The notes under the pieces are model-generated. The model was given only the letters and a program-made list of their open reading frames with translations. It was not told where the DNA came from and did not search any database. Source: Gp6-AA40 sp032156805 (GTDB lineage: Bacteria; Acidobacteriota; Vicinamibacteria; Vicinamibacterales; UBA2999). From it: DNA of 64,000 nucleotides. The stretch covers positions 1 to 64,000 of the forward strand of contig JALDXQ010000012.1 in the NCBI GenBank assembly GCA_032156805.1, in the 5' to 3' direction. Position numbers and translations under genes: made by a program. How positions within the stretch are numbered: the stretch's first letter is position 1; each line of letters starts with the position of its first letter. Positions 15,083 through 23,469 of this stretch are shown one piece after another.

Positions 15083-15925
15083 ATGGCGGCCGCGATCGAC
15101 GCGCTGACATCGCCAACCCTCAAGCATCTGCGGGAGGCGTGGTGGGACGATGAGTTCACGGAGTTCCTGGCGGAAACGCTGAAGCCGAGACCGGGCAACC
15201 GCATTCTCGACGTCGGTTGCGGGGAAGGGCTCGGAGAAGTCGCTATCGGCCGCTTGCACATCTCGCAGGTCCGTCTGGTCGGTGTCGATCTCGTTCTCTC
15301 GAAAGTCATCGCCGCGCGCCAGGAGACAGCCTCTCACAACCAACGGGTACAGTTCGCCGCGGCAGACGCGTGCCGCCTGCCGTTCCGTGCCGGAGTATTC
15401 GACTCTCTGTTTTCGGTAGCGGTGCTTCAGCACGTCAACGATGTCGAGAACGCGGTTGCCGAGTTCGCCCGTGTCACGGCGCCGCGCGGTCGTGTCATCG
15501 CGGTTGAACCGGACAACAGCGCACGATACGGGTTCAGTTCGACGGCGGCGGGCCGGCGCGCCTTCGAGCTGTCACGTTCGTTCTTCAACGCGCTTTCCGT
15601 CCAGCAGTCCGATGGGCGCACGTCTGCCGTCGGGCCGAACCTGCCGCGACTCTTTTCCGAGTGCGGCCTCGAGCCGATCGAAGTGCGTCTCTTTCCCGTG
15701 TCGCAGACGTTGCTCGGGCCGCCGGATGCGAGTGTCTGGCAGTCGCGCAAAAGCGTCGTGGAACGCGTGCTCGCGTCGGGTGCCTCCGACGCTGCACGCT
15801 GGCTCGGTCGCGATTATCTCGAGACGCTGACGACCTACGAGGTCGAGGCTGGCAAAGCCGGATCGTCGTTCGTCGAGATCCAAAACACGATGCTCTTTGC
15901 CACAGTTGGCCAGAGACTCGATTAG
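15083..15925 (+). CDS. Class I SAM-dependent methyltransferase
   Basis: A 280-residue protein with the Rossmann SAM motif ILDVGCGEGLGEVAIG (about residues 39-54), the acidic loop LVGVDLVLSK, the motif ADACRLPF, and FDSLFSVAVLQHVND typical of UbiE/type-11 methyltransferases. The methyl acceptor is not predictable; the C-terminal 100 residues lack known landmarks. It is followed by a second methyltransferase gene after 4 bases, suggesting that they act in one pathway. Confidence 0.85.
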   Translation: MAAAIDALTSPTLKHLREAWWDDEFTEFLAETLKPRPGNRILDVGCGEGLGEVAIGRLHISQVRLVGVDLVLSKVIAARQETASHNQRVQFAAADACRLPFRAGVFDSLFSVAVLQHVNDVENAVAEFARVTAPRGRVIAVEPDNSARYGFSSTAAGRRAFELSRSFFNALSVQQSDGRTSAVGPNLPRLFSECGLEPIEVRLFPVSQTLLGPPDASVWQSRKSVVERVLASGASDAARWLGRDYLETLTTYEVEAGKAGSSFVEIQNTMLFATVGQRLD

Positions 15926-15929
15926 TCGC

Positions 15930-16736
15930 GTGACCAAATCCCGAGCCCAAGACCCAAAGCCGAAGGCCAGCGAAGGCTACGAAGGATGGGACGACTACGC
16001 GCCGTTCTACGACTGGGAGAATGCGCGGACGCTCGGCAAGCGTGACGTGCCCTTCTGGCGGAACATCGCGCGTCACTGCGGCGGTCCTGTCCTGGAACTC
16101 GGTTGCGGAACAGGACGCATCTCGTTGCCGCTGGGGCGAGCCGGCGTGCCACTTGTCGGCATCGACCGGTCGACTCCGATGCTCGAACGCGCACGGACTC
16201 GTGTGCGCCGCGCGCGCCTGGCAACACGTGTGCGACTGATTCGAGGCGATATCAGGTCGCTGCCATTCAATCGCAGATTCGCCATGGTGCTCGCGCCCTA
16301 CGGACTGCTGCAGTCATTGCTGCGCGAACGCGATCTGACGGCCACGCTTGCCGAGGTGCGCAGAGTACTGCTGCCGGGCGGCACATTCGGCATCGAGCTC
16401 GTCGCCGACCTGCCGGCATGGAAAGAGTATCGACAGCGAGTCAGCTTGAAGGGCTGGCGAAACCGACCCGGTGGATCGCACGTCACGCTGGTTGAGACGG
16501 TGCGTCAGGATCCAGCACACCGGCTGACGATCTTCGATCAGGAATTTACCGAGCGCCGCGGCGGCCGGCGTCGAGTCCACCGGTTCGCGCTGACGTTCCG
16601 CACCGTATCGGTGCCCCAGATGGCTCGCCGGCTCGAAAACGCCGGCTTCGAGGTTACGGCTCTCCTTGGTGACTACCGAGGAGGTCCGTGGGACGCTCGG
16701 GCGGACGTTTGGGTCATACTGGCGAAGAACCCATAA
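15930..16736 (+). CDS. Second class I SAM-dependent methyltransferase
   Basis: About 268 residues from the GTG at 15930; an in-frame start 33 bases upstream would overlap the previous gene. Motif I is PVLELGCGTGRISLPLGRAG, motif II is VGIDRSTPMLERAR, and RGDIRSLPFNRRFAMVLAPYGLLQ is the adenine-binding and post-II region. The C-terminus has the FEVTALLGDYRGGPWD ending common in type-12/25 methyltransferases. Substrate unknown. It is only distantly related to its neighbour, so this is not a recent duplication. Confidence 0.83.
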   Translation: MTKSRAQDPKPKASEGYEGWDDYAPFYDWENARTLGKRDVPFWRNIARHCGGPVLELGCGTGRISLPLGRAGVPLVGIDRSTPMLERARTRVRRARLATRVRLIRGDIRSLPFNRRFAMVLAPYGLLQSLLRERDLTATLAEVRRVLLPGGTFGIELVADLPAWKEYRQRVSLKGWRNRPGGSHVTLVETVRQDPAHRLTIFDQEFTERRGGRRRVHRFALTFRTVSVPQMARRLENAGFEVTALLGDYRGGPWDARADVWVILAKNP

Positions 16737-16759
16737 GCCGGCGGCCGGGTCCTGCGTGG

Positions 16760-16765
16760 TAGAAT
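16760..16765 (+). promoter_or_regulatory. Extended -10-like box GGTAGAAT before yebC
   Basis: TAGAAT preceded by GTGG lies 40 bases upstream of the yebC ATG and would start the yebC-ruv-fabH operon. GTTGGAG at 16791-16797 supplies the ribosome-binding site. Confidence 0.45.
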
Positions 16766-16805
16766 ACCCGGTCCAGTTTCCCTCGTTTTTGTTGGAGTTT
16801 TCGCC

Positions 16806-17555
16806 ATGTCTGGCCATTCCAAGTGGCACACAATCAAGCACAAGAAGGGTGCCGCCGACGCCAAGCGCGGTAAGGCCTTCACGCGCATCATCAAGGAACT
16901 GACCGTCGCGGCCCGTAATGGCGGCGGTGATCCGGGCACGAATCCGCGCCTGCGCACGATCATCGCGGACGCCAAGTCGAACAACATGCCGCGCGAGAAC
17001 ATCGAGCGCGCCATACGCCGCGGCACGGGCGAAGAGCCTGGCGTCTCGTATGAGGAGATCACCTACGAAGGCTACGGTCCCGGTGGCGTCGCCCTCATGA
17101 TCCAGTCGCTCACCGACAACAAGAACCGCACTGTCGGCGAAATCCGCCACCTGCTCGCCAAGTACAACGGCAACCTCGCCGCCGAGAACAGCGTGGCCTG
17201 GATGTTCACGCGCAAGGGGCAGGTGATCGTGGAGAAGGGCAAGGCCGACGAGGAACAGTTGCTCAACGTCGCGCTGGACGCCGGTGCCGACGACATGAGC
17301 GACGACGGCGGTGCGTGGGAGATCGTCTCGTCGCCCGAGAGCTTCGAAGGTGTGCGCGATGCCGTCAAGGGTCTTGGCGTCGAGCCGGCCAGCGCAGAAG
17401 TCGCGATGATTCCGCAGAACTACGTCAAGCTTCAGGGCAAGGACGCGCAGGTCATGCTGAAGCTGATGGAAGCGCTCGACGACCACGACGATGTGCAGCA
17501 CGTCTGGGCCAACTTCGACATCGAAGAGAAGGAGATCGAGGCCTCCCTCGCGTGA
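16806..17555 (+). CDS. yebC: YebC/PmpR family translation or transcription factor
   Basis: A 249-residue cytoplasmic protein starting MSGHSKWHTIKHKKGAAD, the hallmark of the YebC family, followed by three mixed alpha/beta domains with RENIERAIRRGTGEE and TDNKNRTVGEIRH. YebC-type proteins were described as transcription regulators and more recently linked to relief of ribosome stalling at proline stretches. The length is typical. It heads an operon with ruvC, ruvA, gmhA, ruvB and fabH and overlaps the GTG of ruvC by four bases. A yebC-ruvC-ruvA-ruvB order is widespread, so this context is ordinary apart from gmhA. Confidence 0.95.
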   Translation: MSGHSKWHTIKHKKGAADAKRGKAFTRIIKELTVAARNGGGDPGTNPRLRTIIADAKSNNMPRENIERAIRRGTGEEPGVSYEEITYEGYGPGGVALMIQSLTDNKNRTVGEIRHLLAKYNGNLAAENSVAWMFTRKGQVIVEKGKADEEQLLNVALDAGADDMSDDGGAWEIVSSPESFEGVRDAVKGLGVEPASAEVAMIPQNYVKLQGKDAQVMLKLMEALDDHDDVQHVWANFDIEEKEIEASLA

Positions 17556-18118
17556 GAGTCTTCGGCATCGATCCCGGCTCCGAACGCACCGGTTACGGAT
17601 GCGTGGAGACGGACGGTCGCCGACATCACCTCGTGACCTGCGGAGCGATCACCGCATCCGCAGGCGACTCCTTCCCACACCGTCTCGCCAGAATTCACCG
17701 TGAGCTGTGCGCGCGTCTTGTGGAGTGTCGTCCGGCCTGCGTCGTGGTCGAGAATCTCTTCTACGCGAGCAACGCGCGCAGCGCACTCAAGCTCGGACAC
17801 GTGCGAGGTGTCGCGATTCTGGCGGCCGTCGAAGCCGGTTGCGAAGTGTTGGAATACACGCCGGCGGAAATCAAACGTGCGGTCGTGGGATACGGTCGGG
17901 CAGACAAGCGGCAGGTGCAGCAGATGATCAAGCTGCTGCTCGGACTCGAGCGGGTGCCAACACCGCACGACGCGGCCGATGCCCTGGCCGTGGCGATCTG
18001 CCATGCGCACTCAGGGATGGCGGTTCGGAAGCTGGGACTTGCAGTTCCGAAGTCTGGGGTCGGCACTCGGCCAGCGAAGACCGCCCTCAAGTCCTGGCGC
18101 GATTACCGCCCGGCCTGA
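17552..18118 (+). CDS. ruvC: Holliday junction resolvase RuvC
   Basis: A 188-residue crossover-junction endodeoxyribonuclease from a GTG at 17552. The acidic active-site residues appear in RVFGIDPGSERTGYG (Asp7), VVVENLFYA (Glu) and the C-terminal HDAADALAVAICH (two Asp). RuvC cuts Holliday junctions within the RuvABC resolvasome. The frame is open upstream through yebC in another phase, but the family start matches this GTG. The last 30 residues are a basic extension (PAKTALKSWRDYRPA) beyond the catalytic core. Confidence 0.95.
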   Translation: MRVFGIDPGSERTGYGCVETDGRRHHLVTCGAITASAGDSFPHRLARIHRELCARLVECRPACVVVENLFYASNARSALKLGHVRGVAILAAVEAGCEVLEYTPAEIKRAVVGYGRADKRQVQQMIKLLLGLERVPTPHDAADALAVAICHAHSGMAVRKLGLAVPKSGVGTRPAKTALKSWRDYRPA

Positions 18119-18720
18119 TGATCGCCTTCCTTCGCGGCCGGGTCCTGGACAAGCAACCAAACCGAATCATCGTCGACGTTGCTGGTGTTGGTTATGACGT
18201 CACCGTTCCACTCTCGACGTTCTACGAAGTGGGTGACGAAGGCGCCGAGGTCTCGTTGCGGGTGTATACCCACGTGCGCGAAGAGACCTTGCAGTTGTAC
18301 GGGTTTCTCACCGATCTGGAGCGGCAGGTCTTCGAGCGCTTGATTGGCATCAGCGGAATCGGTCCCAAGCTTGCCATCGCGGTCCTGTCGGGTATGGATA
18401 GTCGCGAGGTCATCACTGCGATCCAGCGTGGGGATGTGGCCAGATTGACCGGGATTCCCGGGATCGGCAAGAAAACAGCTGAGCGTATCGTGCTGGAGCT
18501 CAAGGATCGCCTGATGCAGCTTGCCTCACCGGGCGTCGTGGGGATGGTCCCGGAGGTGTCTTCGGGCGATCGCCTGCGGGGGGACTTACTCTCGGCTCTC
18601 CAAAACCTCGGCTATCATCGACCGCAGGCGGAGCGGGCGATCGACGTCGTTGTGACTGCCAATCCTGACATGACGTTCGAGCAAGCAGTACGAGCCTCGT
18701 TGCGCGAGTTGATGCGATGA
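18118..18720 (+). CDS. ruvA: Holliday junction DNA helicase subunit RuvA
   Basis: A 200-residue junction-binding protein. MIAFLRGRVLDKQPNRIIVDV is the OB-fold domain, the two helix-hairpin-helix motifs are LIGISGIGPKLAIAVL (about residues 74-89) and LTGIPGIGKKTAERIV (about 109-124), and the flexible linker leads to a C-terminal RuvB-contact domain (LLSALQNLGYHRPQAERAI). RuvA tetramers hold the junction while RuvB drives branch migration. The ATG shares one base with the ruvC stop, and the stop overlaps the gmhA start. Confidence 0.96.
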   Translation: MIAFLRGRVLDKQPNRIIVDVAGVGYDVTVPLSTFYEVGDEGAEVSLRVYTHVREETLQLYGFLTDLERQVFERLIGISGIGPKLAIAVLSGMDSREVITAIQRGDVARLTGIPGIGKKTAERIVLELKDRLMQLASPGVVGMVPEVSSGDRLRGDLLSALQNLGYHRPQAERAIDVVVTANPDMTFEQAVRASLRELMR

Positions 18721-19307
18721 CCGATAGCACCAACGCCTTTGCGCACTATTTCGAGAGTGAACTGGCTGAGCACACAGCGGTCATTGCCCGCACACGGGAC
18801 ACCGTGCACAACGAATTCATTCGCCTGGTTGGCGTGTGTATCCGCGCGCTGGGCACTGGCAACAAGCTGCTCTTTTTCGGGAACGGCGGGAGTGCGGCAG
18901 ATGCCCAGCATCTCGCCACTGAACTGGTCGTTCGCTGCCGGCGAAATCGACCGGCGCTTGCTGCCATCGCGCTGACGACCGACACATCCGCGCTGACGGC
19001 TATCGGGAACGACTTCGGGTTCGAGTCGCTGTTCGCTCGGCAGGTCGAGGCGCTCTGTCGACCTGGAGACGTCGCGATCGGTATCTCGACTTCTGGTAAT
19101 AGCGAGAATGTGATTCGAGGACTTCAGGCGGCACAGGCCGCCGGTGGTGTCACAGTGGCCTTCACGGGCCAAGGTGGTGGTCGGCTCGCTGGTCAGGTGG
19201 ATCACGGCATCTTCATTCCCTCGAAGACGACGGCCCGCATTCAGGAAATGCATCTCATGCTCGGTCACGTGCTGTGTGACCTGCTGGAGAAGGAATTCGA
19301 GCGGTGA
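18717..19307 (+). CDS. gmhA: Phosphoheptose isomerase (SIS domain)
   Basis: A 196-residue SIS-domain enzyme converting sedoheptulose 7-phosphate to D-glycero-heptose 7-phosphate, the first step of ADP-heptose synthesis for lipopolysaccharide core. Family landmarks are LLFFGNGGSAADAQHLATELV (shortened: GNGGSAADAQH at about residues 52-62), ALTTDTSALTAIGNDFGFE, ISTSGNSENV and the C-terminal IQEMHLMLGH with catalytic Glu/His. It lies between ruvA and ruvB with four-base overlaps on both sides, although its function is unrelated to recombination. Confidence 0.9.
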   Translation: MTDSTNAFAHYFESELAEHTAVIARTRDTVHNEFIRLVGVCIRALGTGNKLLFFGNGGSAADAQHLATELVVRCRRNRPALAAIALTTDTSALTAIGNDFGFESLFARQVEALCRPGDVAIGISTSGNSENVIRGLQAAQAAGGVTVAFTGQGGGRLAGQVDHGIFIPSKTTARIQEMHLMLGHVLCDLLEKEFER

Positions 19308-20320
19308 GCGATCGGCTGGTGACGTCTCGATCGGCGGATGAGGACGCGCAGTACGACGCAGGGCTGCGTCCGCGGTCGCTCGACGAGTACATCGGGCAGG
19401 ACCGCCTTCGCGACAACCTGCAGGTCTCAATCGCTGCTGCGCGCGGCCGCCGCGAGGCGCTCGATCACGTGCTGCTCTATGGTCCACCGGGATTAGGAAA
19501 GACGACGCTGGCCTACGTCATCGGCAACGAGCTGGGAGTTCCCGTTCGTGCCACAGCCGGTCCAGTCATCGAGCGGCCGGGCGATCTCGCCGGCATATTG
19601 ACCGACCTGCAGGAACACGCGGTGCTTTTCATCGACGAGATTCACCGCATGGCGCCAGCCATCGAAGAGATTCTGTATCCTGCGATGGAGGACTACGAGC
19701 TGGACATCGTCATCGGTCAGGGGCCTGGTGCGCGCTCGGTGAAGGTGCCGCTGCAGCGATTCACGCTCATCGGCGCCACGACTCGCGCAGGCCTGCTGAC
19801 GTCGCCGCTGCGCGCGCGGTTTGGCATCGTACACCGGCTCGACTTCTACACGCACAAGGATATCGAGGAGATTGTCCGCCGCTCAGCGCGCATACTGGGT
19901 GTGTCGCTGGACGGTGATGCCGCCGCCGAGATTGCTCGACGGGCACGTGGAACGCCTCGTATTGCCAACCGATTGCTGCGTCGAGTACGAGACTATGCCG
20001 AGGTGCGAGCGGATGGGCGGCTCACCGGCGAGGTGGCGAAGAGCGCGATGGCACTGCTCGAAGTCGATGACAACGGTTTTGACGAAGTGGACCGTCGCTT
20101 GTTGCGCACGATCATCGACAAGTTCAGCGGCGGTCCGGTGGGGGTGAACAGCCTGGCTGCCGCGATCAATGAAGAGAAGGATGCCATTGAGGATATCTAC
20201 GAGCCGTTCCTCATTCAGGCCGGCTTCCTCGACCGCACGCCGCGTGGCCGCGTCGCGACGCCGCGTGCCTACGAATATTTCGGGCTTACTGCTCCCGGGA
20301 GGGATAGTCGACTGTGGTAA
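19304..20320 (+). CDS. ruvB: Holliday junction DNA helicase motor RuvB
   Basis: A 338-residue AAA+ ATPase that drives branch migration. RPRSLDEYIGQDRLRDNL opens the conserved domain, Walker A is GPPGLGKTT, Walker B LFIDEIHRM, sensor 1 IGATTRAG, arginine finger region SPLRARFG, and the winged-helix C-terminus includes GGPVGVNSLAAAI and EPFLIQAGFLDRTPRGRVAT. The length is normal. The start overlaps gmhA and the stop overlaps the GTG of fabH, so expression is tightly coupled. Confidence 0.97.
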   Translation: MSDRLVTSRSADEDAQYDAGLRPRSLDEYIGQDRLRDNLQVSIAAARGRREALDHVLLYGPPGLGKTTLAYVIGNELGVPVRATAGPVIERPGDLAGILTDLQEHAVLFIDEIHRMAPAIEEILYPAMEDYELDIVIGQGPGARSVKVPLQRFTLIGATTRAGLLTSPLRARFGIVHRLDFYTHKDIEEIVRRSARILGVSLDGDAAAEIARRARGTPRIANRLLRRVRDYAEVRADGRLTGEVAKSAMALLEVDDNGFDEVDRRLLRTIIDKFSGGPVGVNSLAAAINEEKDAIEDIYEPFLIQAGFLDRTPRGRVATPRAYEYFGLTAPGRDSRLW

Positions 20321-21333
20321 CCGCTTCGCCGCGCACCCCGTGCCGTGCGCGCATTTCCAGCCTGGCCACCTATGTTCCACCGCGGGTCCTGACCAACGCC
20401 GACCTCGAAAAGATGGTCGACACGAGTGACGAGTGGATCCTTCAGCGGACCGGAATCAGAGAGCGTCACATCGTTGAGCCCGGAGTCGCGACATCGGACC
20501 TGGCGGCTGAGGCCGCGCGGCAGGCGATTGCACGCGCCGGACTCGAGCCCACTGACATCGACTTCATCGTCGTCGGTACGACGACGCCGGACATGCTGTT
20601 TCCGAGCACAGCGTGCCTCGTCCAACACAAGATTGGCGCGACGAGCGCCTGGGGCTACGACCTGTTTGCAGCCTGTTCCGGATTCACCTATGCGCTGACG
20701 ACTGCGGCGCAGATGGTGTCCAGCGGCGGAAGCCGCCACGCGCTCGTGATTGGCGCCGATGTCATGTCGAGCATCATCGACTACACCGATCGCGCGACGT
20801 GCGTGATCTTCGGCGACGGCGCCGGAGCGGCAGTTGTCGAAGCGTCAGGAGATCCCGACATTGGCATCATCGATTTCGAGAACTACGTCGATGGCAGCGG
20901 CGGCGACTCTCTGTGCATGCCGGCCGGGGGCAGCCTGCGTCCGGCATCCGAGGAGACGATCGCGCAGCGACTGCACTATGTGAAGCAGGACGGTCAGGCG
21001 GTGTTCAAGTTCGCCGTCCGAAACACTGAGGAAGCGTGCCGCCGGATCCTTCAGCGGAACAACCTGAGCGCCGAGAACATCGACCTTCTGGTCTCGCATC
21101 AGGCCAACCGTCGCATCATCCTGTCGGCAGCCGAGAAGCTTGGGGTGCCGGAAGAGAAGGTCGTCATCAACATCGAACGCTTCGGCAACACCACCGCCGC
21201 GACGATTCCGCTGGCGTTGAGCGATGCCGTGGATGACCAGCGACTGAAGCGCGGCGACCTGCTGCTGATGGTATCGGTCGGCGCCGGCTTTACCGTTGGC
21301 TCATTGCTGCTCAAGTGGGGACTAAAAGAATGA
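20314..21333 (+). CDS. fabH: 3-oxoacyl-ACP synthase III (KAS III)
   Basis: A 339-residue condensing enzyme that starts fatty-acid synthesis from acetyl-CoA and malonyl-ACP. The catalytic triad is visible: Cys in FAACSGFTYAL, His in LVSHQANRRI and Asn in RFGNTTAATIP. The N-terminal DEWILQRTGIRERH is typical. The GTG start at 20314 overlaps the ruvB stop. Immediately after the stop lies the first of two palindromes, so this marks the end of the yebC-fabH operon. Confidence 0.95.
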   Translation: MVTASPRTPCRARISSLATYVPPRVLTNADLEKMVDTSDEWILQRTGIRERHIVEPGVATSDLAAEAARQAIARAGLEPTDIDFIVVGTTTPDMLFPSTACLVQHKIGATSAWGYDLFAACSGFTYALTTAAQMVSSGGSRHALVIGADVMSSIIDYTDRATCVIFGDGAGAAVVEASGDPDIGIIDFENYVDGSGGDSLCMPAGGSLRPASEETIAQRLHYVKQDGQAVFKFAVRNTEEACRRILQRNNLSAENIDLLVSHQANRRIILSAAEKLGVPEEKVVINIERFGNTTAATIPLALSDAVDDQRLKRGDLLLMVSVGAGFTVGSLLLKWGLKE

Positions 21334-21390
21334 CCCCGGGGGTAATTTTCGAGGCGTGAGCTCGCAGAAAATGACCCCGGGGGTCATTAC
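21329..21390. repeat. BIME-like palindrome pair at the start of the LigD-type gene
   Basis: Two palindromes, AATGACCCCGGGGGTAATT (21329-21347) and AATGACCCCGGGGGTCATT (21370-21388), are separated by 22 bases and face each other as inverted copies (GGGGGTAATTTTC...GAAAATGACCCC). The fabH stop and the proposed start of the next gene lie within or between them. Confidence 0.8.
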
Positions 21391-22321
21391 GATTCCGACC
21401 CACGTCGACAACGTCATCTTGAAGGTCGACGGCCGCGAGGTGCGGCTGACGAACCTCCGCAAGCTTTTCTGGCCCGAGCTCGGTATCACCAAGGGCGCCC
21501 TGATTCAGTACTACGCCGACGTCGCCCCAGTACTTCTTCCGCATATTCGCGATCGCGCCATGGTCATGCGCCGTTATCCCAATGGCGCTGCCGGCGCATC
21601 GTTCTTCATGAAGGAGGCGCCCAGCCCACGGCCGTCGTGGATTCGTATTTGCGCGATCGATCATGACGAAGGGAAAGTCGTCAACTTCCCGGTCATCGAC
21701 GACCGACCGTCACTCTTGTGGGTGATCAATCTTGGGTGCATCGATCTCAATCAGTGGTACGCGCGCTGCGACGACGTGCATCGGCCAGACTTCCTGCACT
21801 TCGATCTCGATCCTGGTGACGGCGCGACATTCGCGCAGGCGTGTGAAGCTGGCCTGATCGTGCGGGACGCGCTCACGACGCTTGGCATGAAACCATACGT
21901 GAAGACGACCGGCTCGCGTGGGCTGCATGTGTACGTCGGGCTGAAACGAGGCCCGACACAGGATGTGGTCCACACCTTCGCGAAAGCGCTGGCAACCGAA
22001 CTCGCCTCGCGGAATCCGAAGCTGATGACCGTTGGCTACCGCGTGGCCGCGCGGCCGAAGGGTCGTATCGTCGTGGACTACAAACAGAATGCGTGGGGGC
22101 AGACACTGGCCAGCATCTACTCAGTGCGCCCGAAACCGCGGGCGACCGTATCGACACCAGTGACCTGGAAGGAAGTCGACGAGGGCATTCGAATAGAGGA
22201 CTTCAGGATCGACAACGTGCGACAACGGATCGCGAAACTGGGCGACCTCTGGAAGCCGCTGCTGGCGCAGAAGGACCGCACGAACCTCGATCGCTTCTTC
22301 CAGAAAGGACCCGGGGGGTGA
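21356..22321 (+). CDS. Stand-alone LigD-type primase-polymerase
   Basis: A 321-residue protein matching the polymerase domain of bacterial NHEJ ligase LigD: VRLTNLRKLFWPELGITKG near the N-terminus, RYPNGAAGASFFMKEAP, the metal-binding HFDLDPGDG and SRGLHVYVGL, and a C-terminal KLGDLWKPLL. The LigD polymerase fills ends during non-homologous end joining with Ku and a ligase; neither is encoded nearby. Length fits a single domain. The GTG start and the stop both fall inside repeat sequences, so the first and last few residues are repeat-derived. Starts further in, such as at VDNVILK, cannot be excluded. Confidence 0.88.
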   Translation: MSSQKMTPGVITIPTHVDNVILKVDGREVRLTNLRKLFWPELGITKGALIQYYADVAPVLLPHIRDRAMVMRRYPNGAAGASFFMKEAPSPRPSWIRICAIDHDEGKVVNFPVIDDRPSLLWVINLGCIDLNQWYARCDDVHRPDFLHFDLDPGDGATFAQACEAGLIVRDALTTLGMKPYVKTTGSRGLHVYVGLKRGPTQDVVHTFAKALATELASRNPKLMTVGYRVAARPKGRIVVDYKQNAWGQTLASIYSVRPKPRATVSTPVTWKEVDEGIRIEDFRIDNVRQRIAKLGDLWKPLLAQKDRTNLDRFFQKGPGG

Positions 22322-22358
22322 TTGTGGTGAACGTCAAAAAATCACCCCCGGGGTCTTT
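22305..22358. repeat. BIME-like palindrome pair between the LigD-type gene and queA
   Basis: GGACCCGGGGGGTGATT (near 22307-22323) and AATCACCCCCGGGGTC (22340-22355) are inverted copies separated by 16 bases, related to the pair at 21329-21390. The stop of the polymerase gene and the likely queA start codons lie in this unit. Confidence 0.75.
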
Positions 22359-23469
22359 AACCAGCGATTTTGATTTCGATCTGCCGCACGAGCTGATCGC
22401 TCAGCGCCCGCCTGCCGAGCGCGGGCAGTCGCGACTACTGGTCCTCCCTCGCCATGCCGGGAGGATCGAGTACACCTCATTCATGCGACTGGGAGATCAC
22501 CTGCGCTCCGGTGACCTGCTCGTGCTCAACGACACTCGCGTCTTCCCGGCGCGCCTGGTCGGTCATCGTGTTTCGAGCGGAGGTGCGGTGGAGTGTCTCC
22601 TGCTTCGCAGACACCCAACTCCCCATTCGCGAACCCCCAACGATGAGCCTTCGGAAATCGGGCCTCGGCAGTTGGGAGTTGAAAGTAGCGAAGCGTGGGA
22701 ATGCCTGATGCACCCAGGTCAGAAGCTCAAACCCGGTGCTCGCGTCGTCTTCGGGTCGAAGGATGTGCGACTCCATGGCGAGGTCCTGGCCCGACATTTC
22801 CACGGACGCCGGACGATTCGGCTATGGAGCGACGATCAATTGTCAGTGAGTGAGGCCGTCGAGCAGATCGGGCACATCCCGTTGCCGCCATACATCAGTC
22901 GTACCGACGAAGAGTTCGATCGCGAGCGCTATCAGACTATCTACGCACACCAGGTGGGTTCGATCGCCGCGCCGACTGCCGGTCTGCATTTCACCAGCGC
23001 GGTCCTCGAGGAGCTGCGGGCGCACCGCATCGAGAGGACATCGATCACTCTCCACGTGGGATACGGAACATTCAAGCCTGTGCGGGTGGACAGAATCGAG
23101 GAGCACGAAGTGGATCCGGAGTCGTACACGGTTTCAGGATCGGCGGCAGACGCGTTGACCAACGCGCTCCGGGATCGCCGTCGTATTATTGCCGTCGGGA
23201 CCACCACGACTCGAGCGCTCGAGTCGCTGTCAGTCGATCCCGAGGGTCGCGTGCATCCGTCTGAAGGAAACACGTCATTGTTCATCCACCCTGGCCATCG
23301 CTTCCAGGTCGTCCAGGGTCTGATCACGAACTTCCACTTGCCGAGGTCCTCACAGCTGATGCTCGTAGCGGCATTCACTGGGCGCGACCGGATCCTCGCT
23401 GCGTATCGTGAGGCGATCGAACAGCGGTACCGGTTCTACAGCTATGGCGACGCGATGTTGATTACCTAG
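22318..23469 (+). CDS. queA: tRNA preQ1(34) S-adenosylmethionine ribosyltransferase-isomerase with inserted segment
   Basis: About 383 residues from the GTG at 22318 (GTGs at 22324 and 22327 are alternatives). QueA adds the ribosyl part of SAM to preQ1 in tRNA, giving epoxyqueuosine. Family landmarks are DFDLPHELIAQRPP, LVLNDTRVFPARLVG, PLPPYISRTDEEFDRERYQTIYA, AAPTAGLHFT, LHVGYGTFKPV, GTTTTRALES and LITNFHLPRSSQLML. Residues about 98-124 are extra compared with the family and are encoded by a repeat-like inverted sequence (22614-22681) that has kept the frame. queE and queC are near 51 kb. Confidence 0.93.
   Translation: MIVVNVKKSPPGSLTSDFDFDLPHELIAQRPPAERGQSRLLVLPRHAGRIEYTSFMRLGDHLRSGDLLVLNDTRVFPARLVGHRVSSGGAVECLLLRRHPTPHSRTPNDEPSEIGPRQLGVESSEAWECLMHPGQKLKPGARVVFGSKDVRLHGEVLARHFHGRRTIRLWSDDQLSVSEAVEQIGHIPLPPYISRTDEEFDRERYQTIYAHQVGSIAAPTAGLHFTSAVLEELRAHRIERTSITLHVGYGTFKPVRVDRIEEHEVDPESYTVSGSAADALTNALRDRRRIIAVGTTTTRALESLSVDPEGRVHPSEGNTSLFIHPGHRFQVVQGLITNFHLPRSSQLMLVAAFTGRDRILAAYREAIEQRYRFYSYGDAMLIT
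22614..22681. repeat. Repeat-derived insertion inside queA
   Basis: CAACTCCC (22616-22623) pairs with GGGAGTTG (22674-22681), with further matches CCCCCAACG and CAGTTGGG inside. The words belong to the AACTCCC/GTTGGGA family that also forms the array at 34991-35092. It encodes about 23 residues in frame. Confidence 0.7.
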
